64,000 nucleotides of DNA from Paenibacillus dendrobii (GCF_009807035.1 NZ_WUBI01000004.1:124001-188000); one strand, 5' to 3'; shown: positions 1 to 8,956, counted from the stretch's first letter. Notes: generated by a model not told the origin, from the letters alone. Numbers and translations are program-made.

Positions 1-275
1 CCGCGTATAAAGGATTACGGAAGGAACAAATTCCACATGCAAGTATCTCGACGCGCATCTTTCAGACGATCGGAGGCGCATTCGGCTCAGCCGTCTTGGC
101 GACCGTTATCGGACAACAATTGAAGGGAGGAGCGGGAGCGAGCCTTTCTTCACTATCCCATGCGTATCAAACAGCTTTCTGGTGGTCGGTCGGGTTTGCG
201 GCGGTATCCTTTTTTCCCGCCATGTTCTTGTCTGGTCGAGAAAGTGGAAACGGCGATGCTCAAACTAAACAGTGA
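1..275 (+). CDS. MFS drug exporter, EmrB/QacA-type, C-terminal part
   Basis: The reading frame is open from the window edge (frame 3) to a TGA at 273-275, giving about 90 residues. It contains the motif IPHASISTRIFQTIGGAFGS followed by a hydrophobic helix, a polar stretch and another helix, as in the last two membrane spans of 14-TM EmrB/QacA (DHA2) proton-driven multidrug exporters. The protein would sit in the plasma membrane. The N-terminal part lies outside the window, so substrate and operon context cannot be judged. The family call rests on the helix-13 region motif and hydrophobicity. A short CTGGAA/TTCCAG hairpin about 100 bases downstream lacks a clear T-tract, so I do not call it a terminator. 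Confidence 0.7.
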   Translation, partial: AYKGLRKEQIPHASISTRIFQTIGGAFGSAVLATVIGQQLKGGAGASLSSLSHAYQTAFWWSVGFAAVSFFPAMFLSGRESGNGDAQTKQ

Positions 276-518
276 ATGGTAGCAGAATACTCCACCGTGT
301 TTGTCGCAATGCAACTGGTGATTTCCGTTCTAGCATTTTGCCTCATTCGACGCCAATATAAGCATTCATATGGGCTGGAATCCATAAGGGTTTCCAGTCT
401 ATTATGCTTAAATACCAACTTTAGTTGTCTTGATTGCGCCGTTGCTTGAATGGTAGATTGAGGAATAGTGCTGAATTGAGGTAGGGATATAAGGGTGTAA
501 CCCTAAAAGGAATGAAGG

Positions 519-3344
519 ATGTGTGATTATCCAATGAACGAGTATGTATTGAATTGGCGGAAAATATGGATCTCCATGATCGTTCTGACTGTGATTTTAC
601 TGGGAGCATGGCCCGGTGCGGGGATTCGGGAAGCGAAGGCTGCCGAAGTGTTCGGTGATTATGAATATGTTGACAATGGAAACAGAACGGCCACGATTAC
701 GGGTTATAAGAAGTCTGGCGGAGCCGTTGAAATTCCTTCATCGATTGGATTATTAAAGGTAATCAGTATAGGGAATTATGCCTTTTCGGATAAACGTGTA
801 AGCAGCGTGATCATCCCGAATAGTGTAACCAGTATAGGTGATTATGCCTTTTATCATAACCAATTAAGCAGCGTGACCATCCCGAATAGTGTAACCAGTA
901 TAGGTGAGTATGCCTTTACGAATAACCAATTAAGTAGCGTGACTATCCCAAATAGTGTAACCAGTATAGGTGAGTATGCCTTTACGAATAACCAATTAAG
1001 TAGCGTGACTATCCCGAATAGTGTAACCAGTATAAGTGATTATGCCTTTACGGATAACCAAATAAGCAGCGTGACTATCCCAAATAGTGTAACCAGTATA
1101 GGGGATGCTGCCTTTGCGTATAACCAAATAAGGAGCGTAAACATCCTGAACGGTGTAACCAGCATAGGGGATGCTGCCTTTTTATCTAATCAATTAACTA
1201 GCCTGACCATCCCAAATAGTATAACCAGCATAGGGAATGCTGCTTTTGCGGTTAACCAAATAAGCAGCATCATTATTGAAAGTACATCTCTAACAACGTT
1301 TGGAGTTGATGCATTTTCAAGCAATAAATTTCCAACGTTTATTGGTTATGACAATGCAAGGAACTACGCTAAAGCTATTGGATATAATTTCAAAGATATA
1401 TGGACTGTTTCAATCGATCCTAACAGCAACTCGACATGGGCACAATCTCATTCAGGTGTTGTGACGGCCTCGTCTTATATCGATGGATCGCTAGCATTTA
1501 AGTGGGCTCAGTCGGTAGATCGCCCGGATTCTAGCGGTTGGAAGGCATTCAAGAGCGGAGATTCGATCGTTACGCCTTTGGAGACGGGGGAATGGTATCT
1601 GCATGTTCGATTTACGGATCATAACGGATTTGAATCTTACGATCATTCGAATGCCTTTAAAGTCGATCAGACTTCTCCCGACATTCAAATAAGTGTGGAT
1701 TTAACCGATCCTACGAATCAGTATGTTATGGTTACGGCGGCTGTTAATGATGCGCAGAGCGAGATTGAAGTGACGAAATGGGCAAGTGGCGATTATCCAG
1801 CAGCTTATTTTGGAACAGGTGGAACCTTGTTTAACGAGAGCTTCGAGGTAGATGAGAACGGAACCTATACGGTGTATGCGAAGGATGCCGCAGGTAACGA
1901 GAGCGTAGCGACGATTCAAGTTACGAACATCTATACGGATAAACCTACGATACTGCTGACGATCGCACCAAAGGAACCGACGCAAGGAAATGTCTCTGTT
2001 ACTGCTGCCGTGTATGCCCAGAGCGGGATTGAAGAGTTAAAGGTGGGGCAAGGTCAGCAGGACATAAGCTATTTTGCTGCTGGAGGAACGCCGCTATCGA
2101 TCACGGATGGTGAAGCAGACATCGTTGTACCGGACAATGGCTGGATTAGTGTATATGCGAGCGACCATGCCGGCAATCAAGTGGTGAAACAGTTGGAAGT
2201 GACGAATATTGACCGTGAGAAACCCGTTATCGTCTTGAAAGGCGATGCGGTGGTCGAAGTTCGTCTTGGAACGTCATATACGGATCCCGGCTACAGCGCC
2301 ATGGACAATTATGATGGTGATGTGACCGCGCAAGTGATTGTATCCGATGGCATTATAGATACGAGTAAGCCGGGACAATATACGATTAATTATGACGTTA
2401 GCGATCGTGCGGGGAACGCGGCTGAGCGCGTCAGTCGTACGGTGAAGGTGATTGCTGCTGAGGGAATGACTGTAGGGGGAGGAGGCAGGCCGTCTCTGTC
2501 CAACAATACGGATCTCAGCAAGCTGGAACTATGGGCGAATGACCAGATGATTCCACTTATCAAGTCAGGGACAACATCCTACACGACGGAAACGGAAGCC
2601 AGTCAGATTGAATTGAGAGCTATAACGGCGCAAGCATCAGCGAGACTATCGTTGAAGCTTAACGGAGAAGCGCTGGGTAGCGACAAGAACCTGAGCTTGA
2701 AGGCAGGCGGTAACCTGCTTGAACTGATCGTTCAAGCGGAAGACGGGACGACAAAGACGTATACGATCACGATTCATCGGAATGTGGTGAAGCGGGACGA
2801 AGCGATCGAATTGTCCGATATCTCCGGGCATTGGGCGGAGAAGCAGATTCGACAAGCCATAATGAGCAACATCGTGAGTGGCTACCCCGATGGAACGTTC
2901 CATCCGAACGCATCGGTGACGCGGGCGGAGTTCGTCGTGATGCTGATGAAGGCGATCGGGCAAAGCGAGAACAAAGGCGGTGGTCACACCTTCTCCGATG
3001 CGTTCACGGTTGGAGATTGGGCGAAGTCAGCGATTGCGCAAGCTGCGGCAGTGAATATCGTGAGTGGTTATCCGGACGGCAGCTTCCGACCCAATGAGCG
3101 AATTACTCGCGCAGAGATGGCAGTTATGGTCGCCAAGGCATTCGGGGTTGAACCGTCACTGACGAACTCCGGGTTCGCAGACGACGCGAGTATACCGACG
3201 TGGGCGAGAGGTACAGCGGAAGCGCTTAGACAGGTGGGTGTGCTGCAAGGACGCAGTGGCGGCAAGTTCGCGCCGAGCGCGGAAGCTTCGCGAGCAGAAG
3301 CGTTGACGATAATCTTGCGTTTGTTGGATATGAAACTGACCTGA
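519..3344 (+). CDS. BspA-like leucine-rich-repeat surface protein with three SLH domains
   Basis: Secreted protein of 941 residues that probably binds secondary cell-wall polymer. An AAAAGG ribosome site lies 8 bases before the ATG. Residues 1-41 form a signal peptide ending AKA-A. Residues about 78-250 hold LRR_5 (BspA/Treponema-type) repeats of 22 residues with the core SVTIPNSVTSIG. Ig-like segments follow at about 290-560, then a DUF5011-type domain (about 567-640, DNYDGDVT), a cadherin-like beta-sandwich domain (about 665-755, TKTYTITIHR), and three SLH domains (about 765-815, 830-880, 890-941) with GYPDGTF/GYPDGSF motifs and conserved TRAE. The third SLH domain is degenerate (GGKFAPSAEASRAE). 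BspA-like LRRs usually bind host or matrix proteins; the ligand here is unknown. Monocistronic. Confidence 0.9.
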   Translation: MCDYPMNEYVLNWRKIWISMIVLTVILLGAWPGAGIREAKAAEVFGDYEYVDNGNRTATITGYKKSGGAVEIPSSIGLLKVISIGNYAFSDKRVSSVIIPNSVTSIGDYAFYHNQLSSVTIPNSVTSIGEYAFTNNQLSSVTIPNSVTSIGEYAFTNNQLSSVTIPNSVTSISDYAFTDNQISSVTIPNSVTSIGDAAFAYNQIRSVNILNGVTSIGDAAFLSNQLTSLTIPNSITSIGNAAFAVNQISSIIIESTSLTTFGVDAFSSNKFPTFIGYDNARNYAKAIGYNFKDIWTVSIDPNSNSTWAQSHSGVVTASSYIDGSLAFKWAQSVDRPDSSGWKAFKSGDSIVTPLETGEWYLHVRFTDHNGFESYDHSNAFKVDQTSPDIQISVDLTDPTNQYVMVTAAVNDAQSEIEVTKWASGDYPAAYFGTGGTLFNESFEVDENGTYTVYAKDAAGNESVATIQVTNIYTDKPTILLTIAPKEPTQGNVSVTAAVYAQSGIEELKVGQGQQDISYFAAGGTPLSITDGEADIVVPDNGWISVYASDHAGNQVVKQLEVTNIDREKPVIVLKGDAVVEVRLGTSYTDPGYSAMDNYDGDVTAQVIVSDGIIDTSKPGQYTINYDVSDRAGNAAERVSRTVKVIAAEGMTVGGGGRPSLSNNTDLSKLELWANDQMIPLIKSGTTSYTTETEASQIELRAITAQASARLSLKLNGEALGSDKNLSLKAGGNLLELIVQAEDGTTKTYTITIHRNVVKRDEAIELSDISGHWAEKQIRQAIMSNIVSGYPDGTFHPNASVTRAEFVVMLMKAIGQSENKGGGHTFSDAFTVGDWAKSAIAQAAAVNIVSGYPDGSFRPNERITRAEMAVMVAKAFGVEPSLTNSGFADDASIPTWARGTAEALRQVGVLQGRSGGKFAPSAEASRAEALTIILRLLDMKLT
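805..1266 (+). repeat. 66-bp tandem repeats, seven units, inside the LRR gene
   Basis: Seven consecutive 66-bp units encode the 22-residue LRR. Successive copies of GCGTGAYYATCC start at about 805, 871, 937, 1003 and 1069, with diverged units after that. The units starting at 871 and 937 differ at only three bases and encode identical peptides, so they look recently duplicated. The last two units are more diverged. Confidence 0.9.
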
Positions 3345-3568
3345 TTACATTTGAATCGTAGAATTAGCGAGAACTGGACAAGCGTCAGATCGGATATAGA
3401 CCGTTCTATGGAGCCTACAAGAGACCCCGAAAGCTTCATTTTCGCCTGAATGAGGGATATGGTTAATATGTTCATGCATCATGGCAGAAATCATTCATGA
3501 ATGAGCTTTTTTGGGGTAAGAATAATGCAGAACTACGGAACTCACACTCAATCACCTTGACGACAGCT

Positions 3569-3594
3569 AAGAGGCACCCGGACGAGTGTCTTTT
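3569..3594 (+). terminator. Possible terminator after the SLH protein
   Basis: AAGAGGCAC pairs with GTGTCTTTT (two G-T wobbles) across an 8-base loop and runs into TTTTAATTT. It is about 225 bases past the stop codon. The 347-base gap 3345-3691 shows nothing else I can name. Confidence 0.4.
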
Positions 3595-3691
3595 AATTTC
3601 GCAATATAGATGATACGATGAACCGTACCCTAAGTAACGCAAGTTTTATTGTACTCAACATTCTTTATTAAGGCAGATTGGAGAGGTTAAC

Positions 3692-4294
3692 ATGGGAAAT
3701 ACGGACAAGTTTGAAATGATAGCGAACATATATGACACTCCTGAAAGAATTCAAATCGCAAAGGTATCATCTGATGCCATTCGTGAATATTTAATTGACA
3801 CCAAAAGTAAGAATGCGATTGATTTTGGGTGTGGAACGGGTCTTGTCGGAATGAACCTGTTAAACGATTTTAATTCTGTGCTTTTTCTGGATACTTCACC
3901 AAACATGGTTAATCAAATCAAGCAAAAAATTTCCGATTTCAATATTCAGAATGCCGATACGCTATGTTTTGATTTTGAAACGGAAGGTTTATCCGATTTA
4001 CGGGCTGATTATATTTTTATGGCTCAGGTTCTACTCCATATTGATGATGTTGAATTCGTTCTATCAAGATTATTTGATGTTCTTAATGAAGGAGGACATT
4101 TGCTAATCGTAGATTTTAATAAAAATGAAAATATCGTTTCAGATATCGTTCATAACGGATTTCATCAAGAGGAGTTAACTGACATTATGAAGAAAATTGG
4201 TTATGGACATATTCAATCCAAAACTTGTTATACTGGAAGTAAAATATTCATGGGGCAGGATGCATCGATGTTTATTCTTGATGCTCAAAAATAA
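3692..4294 (+). CDS. Class I SAM-dependent methyltransferase
   Basis: A 200-residue Rossmann-fold methyltransferase. Motif I is IDFGCGTGLVGMNLL (about residues 48-62), followed by an acidic strand end LFLDTSPNM (about 70-78) that would bind the SAM ribose, and FMAQVLLHIDD (about 108-118) typical of Methyltransf_11/12 proteins. A GGAGAGG ribosome site precedes the ATG. The substrate is not predictable; nothing nearby suggests a pathway. The gene stands alone between a weak hairpin upstream and a clear terminator at 4355-4381. Its AT-rich coding sequence differs from the following gene, which hints at separate origin but proves nothing. Confidence 0.8.
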   Translation: MGNTDKFEMIANIYDTPERIQIAKVSSDAIREYLIDTKSKNAIDFGCGTGLVGMNLLNDFNSVLFLDTSPNMVNQIKQKISDFNIQNADTLCFDFETEGLSDLRADYIFMAQVLLHIDDVEFVLSRLFDVLNEGGHLLIVDFNKNENIVSDIVHNGFHQEELTDIMKKIGYGHIQSKTCYTGSKIFMGQDASMFILDAQK

Positions 4295-4354
4295 ACGTTT
4301 AGACAAAAATCGTCCCGTTAATAACTTTAGACGATCTAGATAGCGAGACTCCAA

Positions 4355-4381
4355 AAAGGCCACCCGTTAAGGATGGCCTTT
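4355..4381 (+). terminator. Terminator after the methyltransferase gene
   Basis: AAAGGCCA and TGGCCTTT form a perfect 8-bp stem with an 11-base loop that can pair further. The T run is short. Confidence 0.55.
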
Positions 4382-4429
4382 AAACCTGCCGTTACAGATA
4401 GCGCGAGAAGCGAGAGAGGGTGAGACATA

Positions 4430-5020
4430 ATGAAAGCGAATCGGATGGAAGCGTTCAGCGATGGCGTACTGGCGATAATCATTACGATCATGGTGCTGGA
4501 ATTTAAAGTGCCGGAAGGCCATGACTGGAATGCGCTGATCGCGCTCGGCCCCAAGATTCTTAGCTACATCTTTAGCTTCGTGTATATCGGCATCTACTGG
4601 AACAATCATCATCATCTGCTGCATATGGTTCGAACAATGAACGGACCATTGATGTGGCTCAATTTGCTGCTTCTATTCTGGTTATCCCTTATCCCGTTTA
4701 CGACGGCTTGGATGGGGGAAAGCCACTTTGGAGCCACTCCTACAGCACTGTACGGTATTATACTACTACTCGCAGCATTTTCGTATTGGCTGCTTCAGCG
4801 GGCGATTATTAACCAGCATTCCAGCGATTCCTCATTCTTTTTGGCGATGGGAAGAGACTGGAAAGGAAAGGTATCCCCCATACTCTACCTGGCAGCGGCC
4901 TTGACCGCATATGTGAGTCCTTGGATATCTGGCTTCTTTTTTGTACTCGTTGCCGTAATCTGGTTTATGCCGGATAAGCGAATCGAGCATGCTCTGAAAG
5001 GGCACGAAGAAATACTCTGA
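4430..5020 (+). CDS. TMEM175-family (DUF1211) membrane channel
   Basis: A 196-residue, highly hydrophobic protein with six predicted membrane segments. It opens with RMEAFSDGVLAIIITIMVLE; the FSD motif in helix 1 is the signature of the TMEM175/DUF1211 family, whose bacterial members form potassium-permeable channels. YIGIYWNNHHHLLH (about residues 51-64) and PFTTAWMGE (about 90) also fit the family. AGAGAGGGTG precedes the ATG. Its length matches bacterial single-repeat members, which assemble as tetramers. It is transcribed alone and ends at a strong bidirectional terminator shared with the convergent MATE gene. Ion selectivity is inferred from the family only. Confidence 0.85.
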   Translation: MKANRMEAFSDGVLAIIITIMVLEFKVPEGHDWNALIALGPKILSYIFSFVYIGIYWNNHHHLLHMVRTMNGPLMWLNLLLLFWLSLIPFTTAWMGESHFGATPTALYGIILLLAAFSYWLLQRAIINQHSSDSSFFLAMGRDWKGKVSPILYLAAALTAYVSPWISGFFFVLVAVIWFMPDKRIEHALKGHEEIL

Positions 5021-5061
5021 GTGCAACAAAAAATAGGGTATGGAATTTTCATTTGTACCTC

Positions 5062-5101
5062 AAAAAGGCAGGATCGGGGATTGCCCCGATCCTGCCTTTT
5101 T
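5062..5101. terminator. Strong bidirectional terminator
   Basis: AAAAAGGCAGGATCGGGG and its full complement form an 18-bp stem with a 4-base loop, with A5 before and T5 after. It lies between the convergent TMEM175 (+) and MATE (-) genes and can serve both. Confidence 0.95.
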
Positions 5102-5117
5102 GCCTGTGATAGGTTTC

Positions 5118-6470
5118 TTACTGTACTAAACTATCCAAATCCGGCTGTAATTTGGATCGCAGAACATACAGCATGATGGCACCCACAAGGAACGCGACGG
5201 CATCGGCAATGACGAGCGACCAGACCACCCCGTGGAAGCCGTTCATGTGATTGGCGATATAGAGCACAGGAATCAGCGTAATTCCTTGAATAATTGACAT
5301 AATAAATGCGGCCGTTCCTTGCGCTGTTGCTTGAAAGATCCCTGTGAACAACGTGGTCATTCCTGTAATGAACAAGGATAAGAACGTCACATGCAGAATG
5401 TAGCTGCCCATTTCGATTAATTGCGGGTCATGCGTAAATAAACCAATTAAGTGGTCGGAAATCAGATAGACGATGACGCCGAACACGACGGCTAACGCCA
5501 CAATCGTTTTGATCGTAAATCCAATGGTGTGCTTCATGCGTAATTTATTCGCTGTAAAAGAGAAAGCAATGAGCGGCACGACTCCCTCGCATAATCCCAT
5601 CAGAATAAACTCTGGAAATTGCAATAAACGTGATGAAATTCCGTAAGCCGCTACGGCCGGATCTCCATATTCAACAAGAAAATGGTTAAAGATGAGCGAC
5701 ATGGCGCCCAAGAAGATACTCATAATAAAGACGGGAACTCCGATTTTGAATACATTGCTTAGAATCTCCTTGGTGGCCTTGAACCACTTGACGGAGACAG
5801 TTAAGAATGGGCTCTTATTTCTCATATGGAAGGCGTAGAATACACTTGCAACCAAGTTAGAAATGACTGTAGCAGATGCAACGCCGATCACATCCCAATG
5901 GAACACGAAGATGACTAACGCATCGAGAATAATATTGACAACAACACTGAGAATCATACCGATCATCGATGTGATGGCTGCACCCTCCGAGCGCACGATA
6001 TTCTCCAGCGTGAAGAATAATACGACGAATGGTGAACCCATAAGCATAATCGTGACATAGTCCTTCGTAAATCCGAAGGAGTCAGGCGTTGCCCCCAGGC
6101 CATGAACGATGGGATCGATCAACGGGAGGCCAACGGCCATCACAATAAGTCCGAGAACTAAGCTGCTGTAAAAGGCGAATGAAGACACATGCTTTACATC
6201 ATCAACCTTTTTCTCTCCTAGCAAACGGGAGATGAATGTACCACTACCCATGCCAATCAAGTTGCCAAGCGCCATAATGATCGCGAATAAAGGCAAGGTT
6301 AGCGCTAGTGCGGTTAACATGGCTGTATTGTGGAGTGTACCAAGGAAATAGGCATTCAAGATGGAATAGATGACGCTCATTGACGTGCCTAGCATCATCG
6401 GTACAGCGAAGTGAGCGACGGCTTTTGCGACCGGTGCTTTTTCAAAGTAATGGAGGTTTTCTGCATCCAT
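5118..6470 (-). CDS. MATE family multidrug efflux transporter
   Basis: About 450 residues with twelve hydrophobic segments arranged as two six-helix halves. The N-terminal motif HFAVPMMLGTSMSVIYSILN and mid-protein GVPVFIMSIFLG are typical of NorM/MepA-type MATE exporters, which use Na+ or H+ gradients to expel cationic drugs. Start chosen at the ATG at 6470 (MDAENLHYFEK); a GTG three codons upstream is possible. It is divergent from a TetR gene. The promoter TTTACA-17-TATCAT (reverse strand, 6542-6570) overlaps repeated TTACAGTGTTAGAT-like sites, so repression by the neighbouring TetR protein is likely. Substrate unknown. Confidence 0.9.
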   Translation of the reverse strand: MDAENLHYFEKAPVAKAVAHFAVPMMLGTSMSVIYSILNAYFLGTLHNTAMLTALALTLPLFAIIMALGNLIGMGSGTFISRLLGEKKVDDVKHVSSFAFYSSLVLGLIVMAVGLPLIDPIVHGLGATPDSFGFTKDYVTIMLMGSPFVVLFFTLENIVRSEGAAITSMIGMILSVVVNIILDALVIFVFHWDVIGVASATVISNLVASVFYAFHMRNKSPFLTVSVKWFKATKEILSNVFKIGVPVFIMSIFLGAMSLIFNHFLVEYGDPAVAAYGISSRLLQFPEFILMGLCEGVVPLIAFSFTANKLRMKHTIGFTIKTIVALAVVFGVIVYLISDHLIGLFTHDPQLIEMGSYILHVTFLSLFITGMTTLFTGIFQATAQGTAAFIMSIIQGITLIPVLYIANHMNGFHGVVWSLVIADAVAFLVGAIMLYVLRSKLQPDLDSLVQ

Positions 6471-6508
6471 GCGGGTCACTACTTTCTTTATTTATTTTGG
6501 ACTCTAAT

Positions 6509-6592
6509 CTAACGGTGTTAGGTTGTGCCTTACAGTGTTAGATGATATCATGAACTTATGAACCTGTAAAGCACAAACTTACACTGTTAGAT
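6509..6592. promoter_or_regulatory. TetR operator cluster between MATE and tetR genes
   Basis: Three related sites: CTAACGGTGTTAG (6509-6521, inverted repeat CTAAC/GTTAG), CTTACAGTGTTAGAT (6529-6543) and CTTACACTGTTAGAT (6578-6592). The second and third differ at one base. The middle site sits at the expected start point of the MATE promoter and the third just upstream of its -35. Confidence 0.7.
6542..6570 (-). promoter_or_regulatory. Promoter of the MATE gene
   Basis: On the reverse strand TTTACA (6565-6570) and TATCAT (6542-6547) are separated by exactly 17 bases. Operator sites flank and overlap it. Confidence 0.65.
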
Positions 6593-6607
6593 AAAAGGGC
6601 GGATACG

Positions 6608-7294
6608 ATGAAAAAACAGCAGCCTCAGATTTCGGAGGATAAGATTTTGGAAACCTCGTGGGAGCTTCTTGGGGAGGAGGGCATCGAGAAATTCAGCATG
6701 AGGCGATTGGCCGTCAGGCTAGGAATTCAGGCTCCCTCTCTATACTGGTACTTCAAGAGCAAGCAGAATCTATACCAGCGTCTAGCCAACCAGGTATCGA
6801 AGATCATTCTGGAGGAATACCACTCCGAGGGGGACTGGAAGGAGCAGCTGAGGGGGCTTGCGGTAACGGTGCGAAGCGTGCTCGGCCGGTATCCTTGCTC
6901 CACGCAGCTCATGATGTCGACGCTGCCCCACGAGCCGGACATCATCCGGTTCACCAACCGTATGCTTCTCTGCGTGGAATCGACGCCGCTCGAGCAAGAG
7001 CAGAAAATGCAAGTGGTTCTTACGCTAATGAATTATGTTTTCAACTTCGTTCTGGACGATTATGAGCACCAACGCAATGTTTCCGCGATTCTTAAGGACC
7101 AGGGAGCAGAAGCGCTTCCGGGTGAGGAAATGATTCACCTTCTGAATTCCATGAGCGAGACGGATGCGGGACTGTTCCGGAGAATGTTCACGAACGGGCT
7201 GTTCGAACTGATGGGGACCGACAAAGCATTCGAGTTCGGCTTGAAGCTGATTCTGCTAGGGATTGAGCAGGTGATCAAGGAGCAGGAGAAGTAA
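6608..7294 (+). CDS. TetR/AcrR family repressor
   Basis: A 228-residue regulator. Residues about 10-60 are a TetR helix-turn-helix (SMRRLAVRLGIQAPSLYWYF), with the LYWYFKSK recognition-helix ending common to the family. The rest is an all-helical ligand and dimer domain resembling the tetracycline-repressor C-terminal class. AAAAGGGCGG precedes the ATG. It is divergently transcribed from the MATE exporter and the intergenic region carries three TetR-like sites, so it most likely represses both genes and is released by an exported compound. The inducer is unknown. Monocistronic; a weak hairpin at 7305-7333 follows. Confidence 0.9.
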   Translation: MKKQQPQISEDKILETSWELLGEEGIEKFSMRRLAVRLGIQAPSLYWYFKSKQNLYQRLANQVSKIILEEYHSEGDWKEQLRGLAVTVRSVLGRYPCSTQLMMSTLPHEPDIIRFTNRMLLCVESTPLEQEQKMQVVLTLMNYVFNFVLDDYEHQRNVSAILKDQGAEALPGEEMIHLLNSMSETDAGLFRRMFTNGLFELMGTDKAFEFGLKLILLGIEQVIKEQEK

Positions 7295-7304
7295 AATGTA
7301 AAAG

Positions 7305-7333
7305 ACCGCTCATCCGGTTCATGGAGGGGCGGT
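7305..7333 (+). terminator. Probable terminator after tetR
   Basis: ACCGCTCATCC pairs with GGAGGGGCGGT (wobbles and one mismatch), starting 10 bases after the stop. The T-tract is short. Confidence 0.5.
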
Positions 7334-7446
7334 TTCGATTCGATCTACCGTTTATACACGTCAAAATTCGCACGGAGAACTTTATATAAGCCTGTCAAAA
7401 TCGCCGTCACGGACAGCGCGCTCATGGCGGAAGAAATTCATGATCA

Positions 7447-7466
7447 GCAATAATATACTATATTGC
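7447..7466. promoter_or_regulatory. Inverted repeat upstream of the LysE-AraC pair
   Basis: GCAATA and TATTGC flank an 8-base AT-rich spacer about 50 bases before the LysE ribosome site. It is a possible operator or promoter element; the spacer sequence itself could act as a -10 region. Confidence 0.3.
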
Positions 7467-7517
7467 ACTTCATTTTAAGATGTAGGATATGGGAACAGCT
7501 AGAAGGGGGTTGTTCTC

Positions 7518-8093
7518 ATGGACATTACGTCTTTTTTGATTTACTGTATAATTGCTACTTTTACGCCGGGACCTACGAATATCGTCATTTTGTCCACCGT
7601 TCATCAGGATGGGGCCAAGAGAGCAATGAAATATACTTATGGAGCAACGGTTGGTTTTGGTTTATTACTGGTGATTTCTGCTGTATTGAATCATTTGTTA
7701 ATCACGATCATGCCGAAAATATTCATTACCATGCAGGTAATCGGGAGCATGTATATGCTCTATTTAGCTTATCTGGTCTGCAAAACGAACTCGTCGGACC
7801 CAACCGTCAAAAAGACGGGCACCTTTTTATCCGGCTTCGTTATGCAATTTCTAAATCCCAAGGTCGTATTATTTACATTGACTGTAATTCCAACTTTCAT
7901 TATGCCCTATTATAGCGATGCGCCTTCTGTGACGCTAAGTATTATTGCGATAACGTTCATCGGCTTTTTGGCTTTTACAACGTGGGTTCTTTTCGGGACG
8001 ATCTTCAAATCGTTTTTGCAGAAGCACAATAAGATGGTTAGCTTCATTATGGCCATACTATTGGTTTACGCTGCCATCATGATCTGGATTTAG
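7518..8093 (+). CDS. LysE/RhtB family amino-acid exporter
   Basis: A 191-residue membrane protein with about six helices. The N-terminal signature TPGPTNIVILS (residues about 16-26) is the family's TPGP motif, and the charged KRAMKYTYGATVGFG loop follows it. Members export amino acids or their derivatives such as lysine, threonine or homoserine lactone by proton antiport. AGAAGGGGG precedes the ATG. The next gene, 24 bases downstream, encodes an AraC regulator, a common arrangement in which the regulator controls the exporter. The substrate cannot be told from sequence. Confidence 0.85.
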   Translation: MDITSFLIYCIIATFTPGPTNIVILSTVHQDGAKRAMKYTYGATVGFGLLLVISAVLNHLLITIMPKIFITMQVIGSMYMLYLAYLVCKTNSSDPTVKKTGTFLSGFVMQFLNPKVVLFTLTVIPTFIMPYYSDAPSVTLSIIAITFIGFLAFTTWVLFGTIFKSFLQKHNKMVSFIMAILLVYAAIMIWI

Positions 8094-8117
8094 TTAAGTT
8101 TATATAGAGGTGCGGCA

Positions 8118-8894
8118 ATGGATAAATTCATCTATAAAAAATCAGCAGGTATTACTGCTTTATCAGCAAGTATGATTGATTTTAAATATAAAAAGCACGC
8201 TCACAAGGAGTATGCCATTGGCGTAACATTGCGCGGTATTCAACATTATCACATGGACGGCAGCTTGCAATTGTCTCATCAGAATGGCGTGATGCTCTTC
8301 AATCCAGAACAGGTACATGACGGTATGGCACACGATAAGTCGGGTCTTGATTATGTGATGCTGTATATTGATCCGCAATTGCTCTTAGAGGGTATTGGAA
8401 AAAAGGAGATTGTGCGATTTTCAACTCCGATTGTGTACGATCATCGACTTGGACAGCAGGTTTTAAGCCTTTCTCAAGCTATATTAGGCGAAAAGGATGA
8501 GGCGTTATGCAGTGAATTGTTCTTATCCCTGACGGATAACCTTGGCCAAACCCATCTTTCTTCGGACGACAAGAAGGATAGCACGATAATAGGAAAAGCC
8601 AAAGAAATGATTCATGCAAACTTAGAGCACGTCCTCAAGCTTGATGAGATCTGTAAGGAGCTTGATTTATCGAAATTTCAATTCATCCGACTATTTAAGG
8701 CGAATACGGGAACTTCACCATACCAATACTTCCTTAATTGCAAAGTAGAACGTGCCAAGCAGTTGATCGAAAAAAATAGAGATATTTATTCAGCAGTAGC
8801 TGCATATGGTTTTTTTGATTTAGCCCACTTAAATAAACACTTTAAAAGTGTATATGGAACAACAGCCCTTGAATATATTTCACATTTAAATTGA
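8118..8894 (+). CDS. AraC family transcriptional regulator
   Basis: A 258-residue regulator. Residues about 1-130 form an AraC-type cupin sensor with the histidine-rich strand KHAHKEYAIGVTLRGIQHYH. Residues about 165-258 carry two helix-turn-helix motifs (LDEICKELDLSKFQFIRLFK and YSAVAAYGFFDLAHLNKHFK) and the usual GTSPYQYFLNCKVERAKQLI linker. It follows the LysE-type exporter gene by 24 bases and is probably co-transcribed with it. It likely senses the exported solute and regulates this operon. It ends before a strong bidirectional terminator. Confidence 0.9.
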   Translation: MDKFIYKKSAGITALSASMIDFKYKKHAHKEYAIGVTLRGIQHYHMDGSLQLSHQNGVMLFNPEQVHDGMAHDKSGLDYVMLYIDPQLLLEGIGKKEIVRFSTPIVYDHRLGQQVLSLSQAILGEKDEALCSELFLSLTDNLGQTHLSSDDKKDSTIIGKAKEMIHANLEHVLKLDEICKELDLSKFQFIRLFKANTGTSPYQYFLNCKVERAKQLIEKNRDIYSAVAAYGFFDLAHLNKHFKSVYGTTALEYISHLN

Positions 8895-8956
8895 GAGGGT
8901 GATGTATGATTTCGTGTGTAGAAGCAAATTCAATAAAAAGGTCTTATCCAAAGCAA

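Noticed and set aside
805..1266. Possible CRISPR array
   Set aside because: The regular 66-bp repeats have no spacers and are in frame as 22-residue LRRs of a secreted protein; no cas genes are present.
7348..7434. Reverse-strand frame of about 29 codons resembling the end of a membrane protein
   Set aside because: Too short and without a start signal. It could be a relic, but I could not assign it to any family.
7463..7915. 150-codon frame overlapping the LysE-type gene
   Set aside because: It is another frame of the exporter coding region, with low-complexity unusual composition and no ribosome site. The LysE frame has the TPGP motif and AGAAGGGGG.
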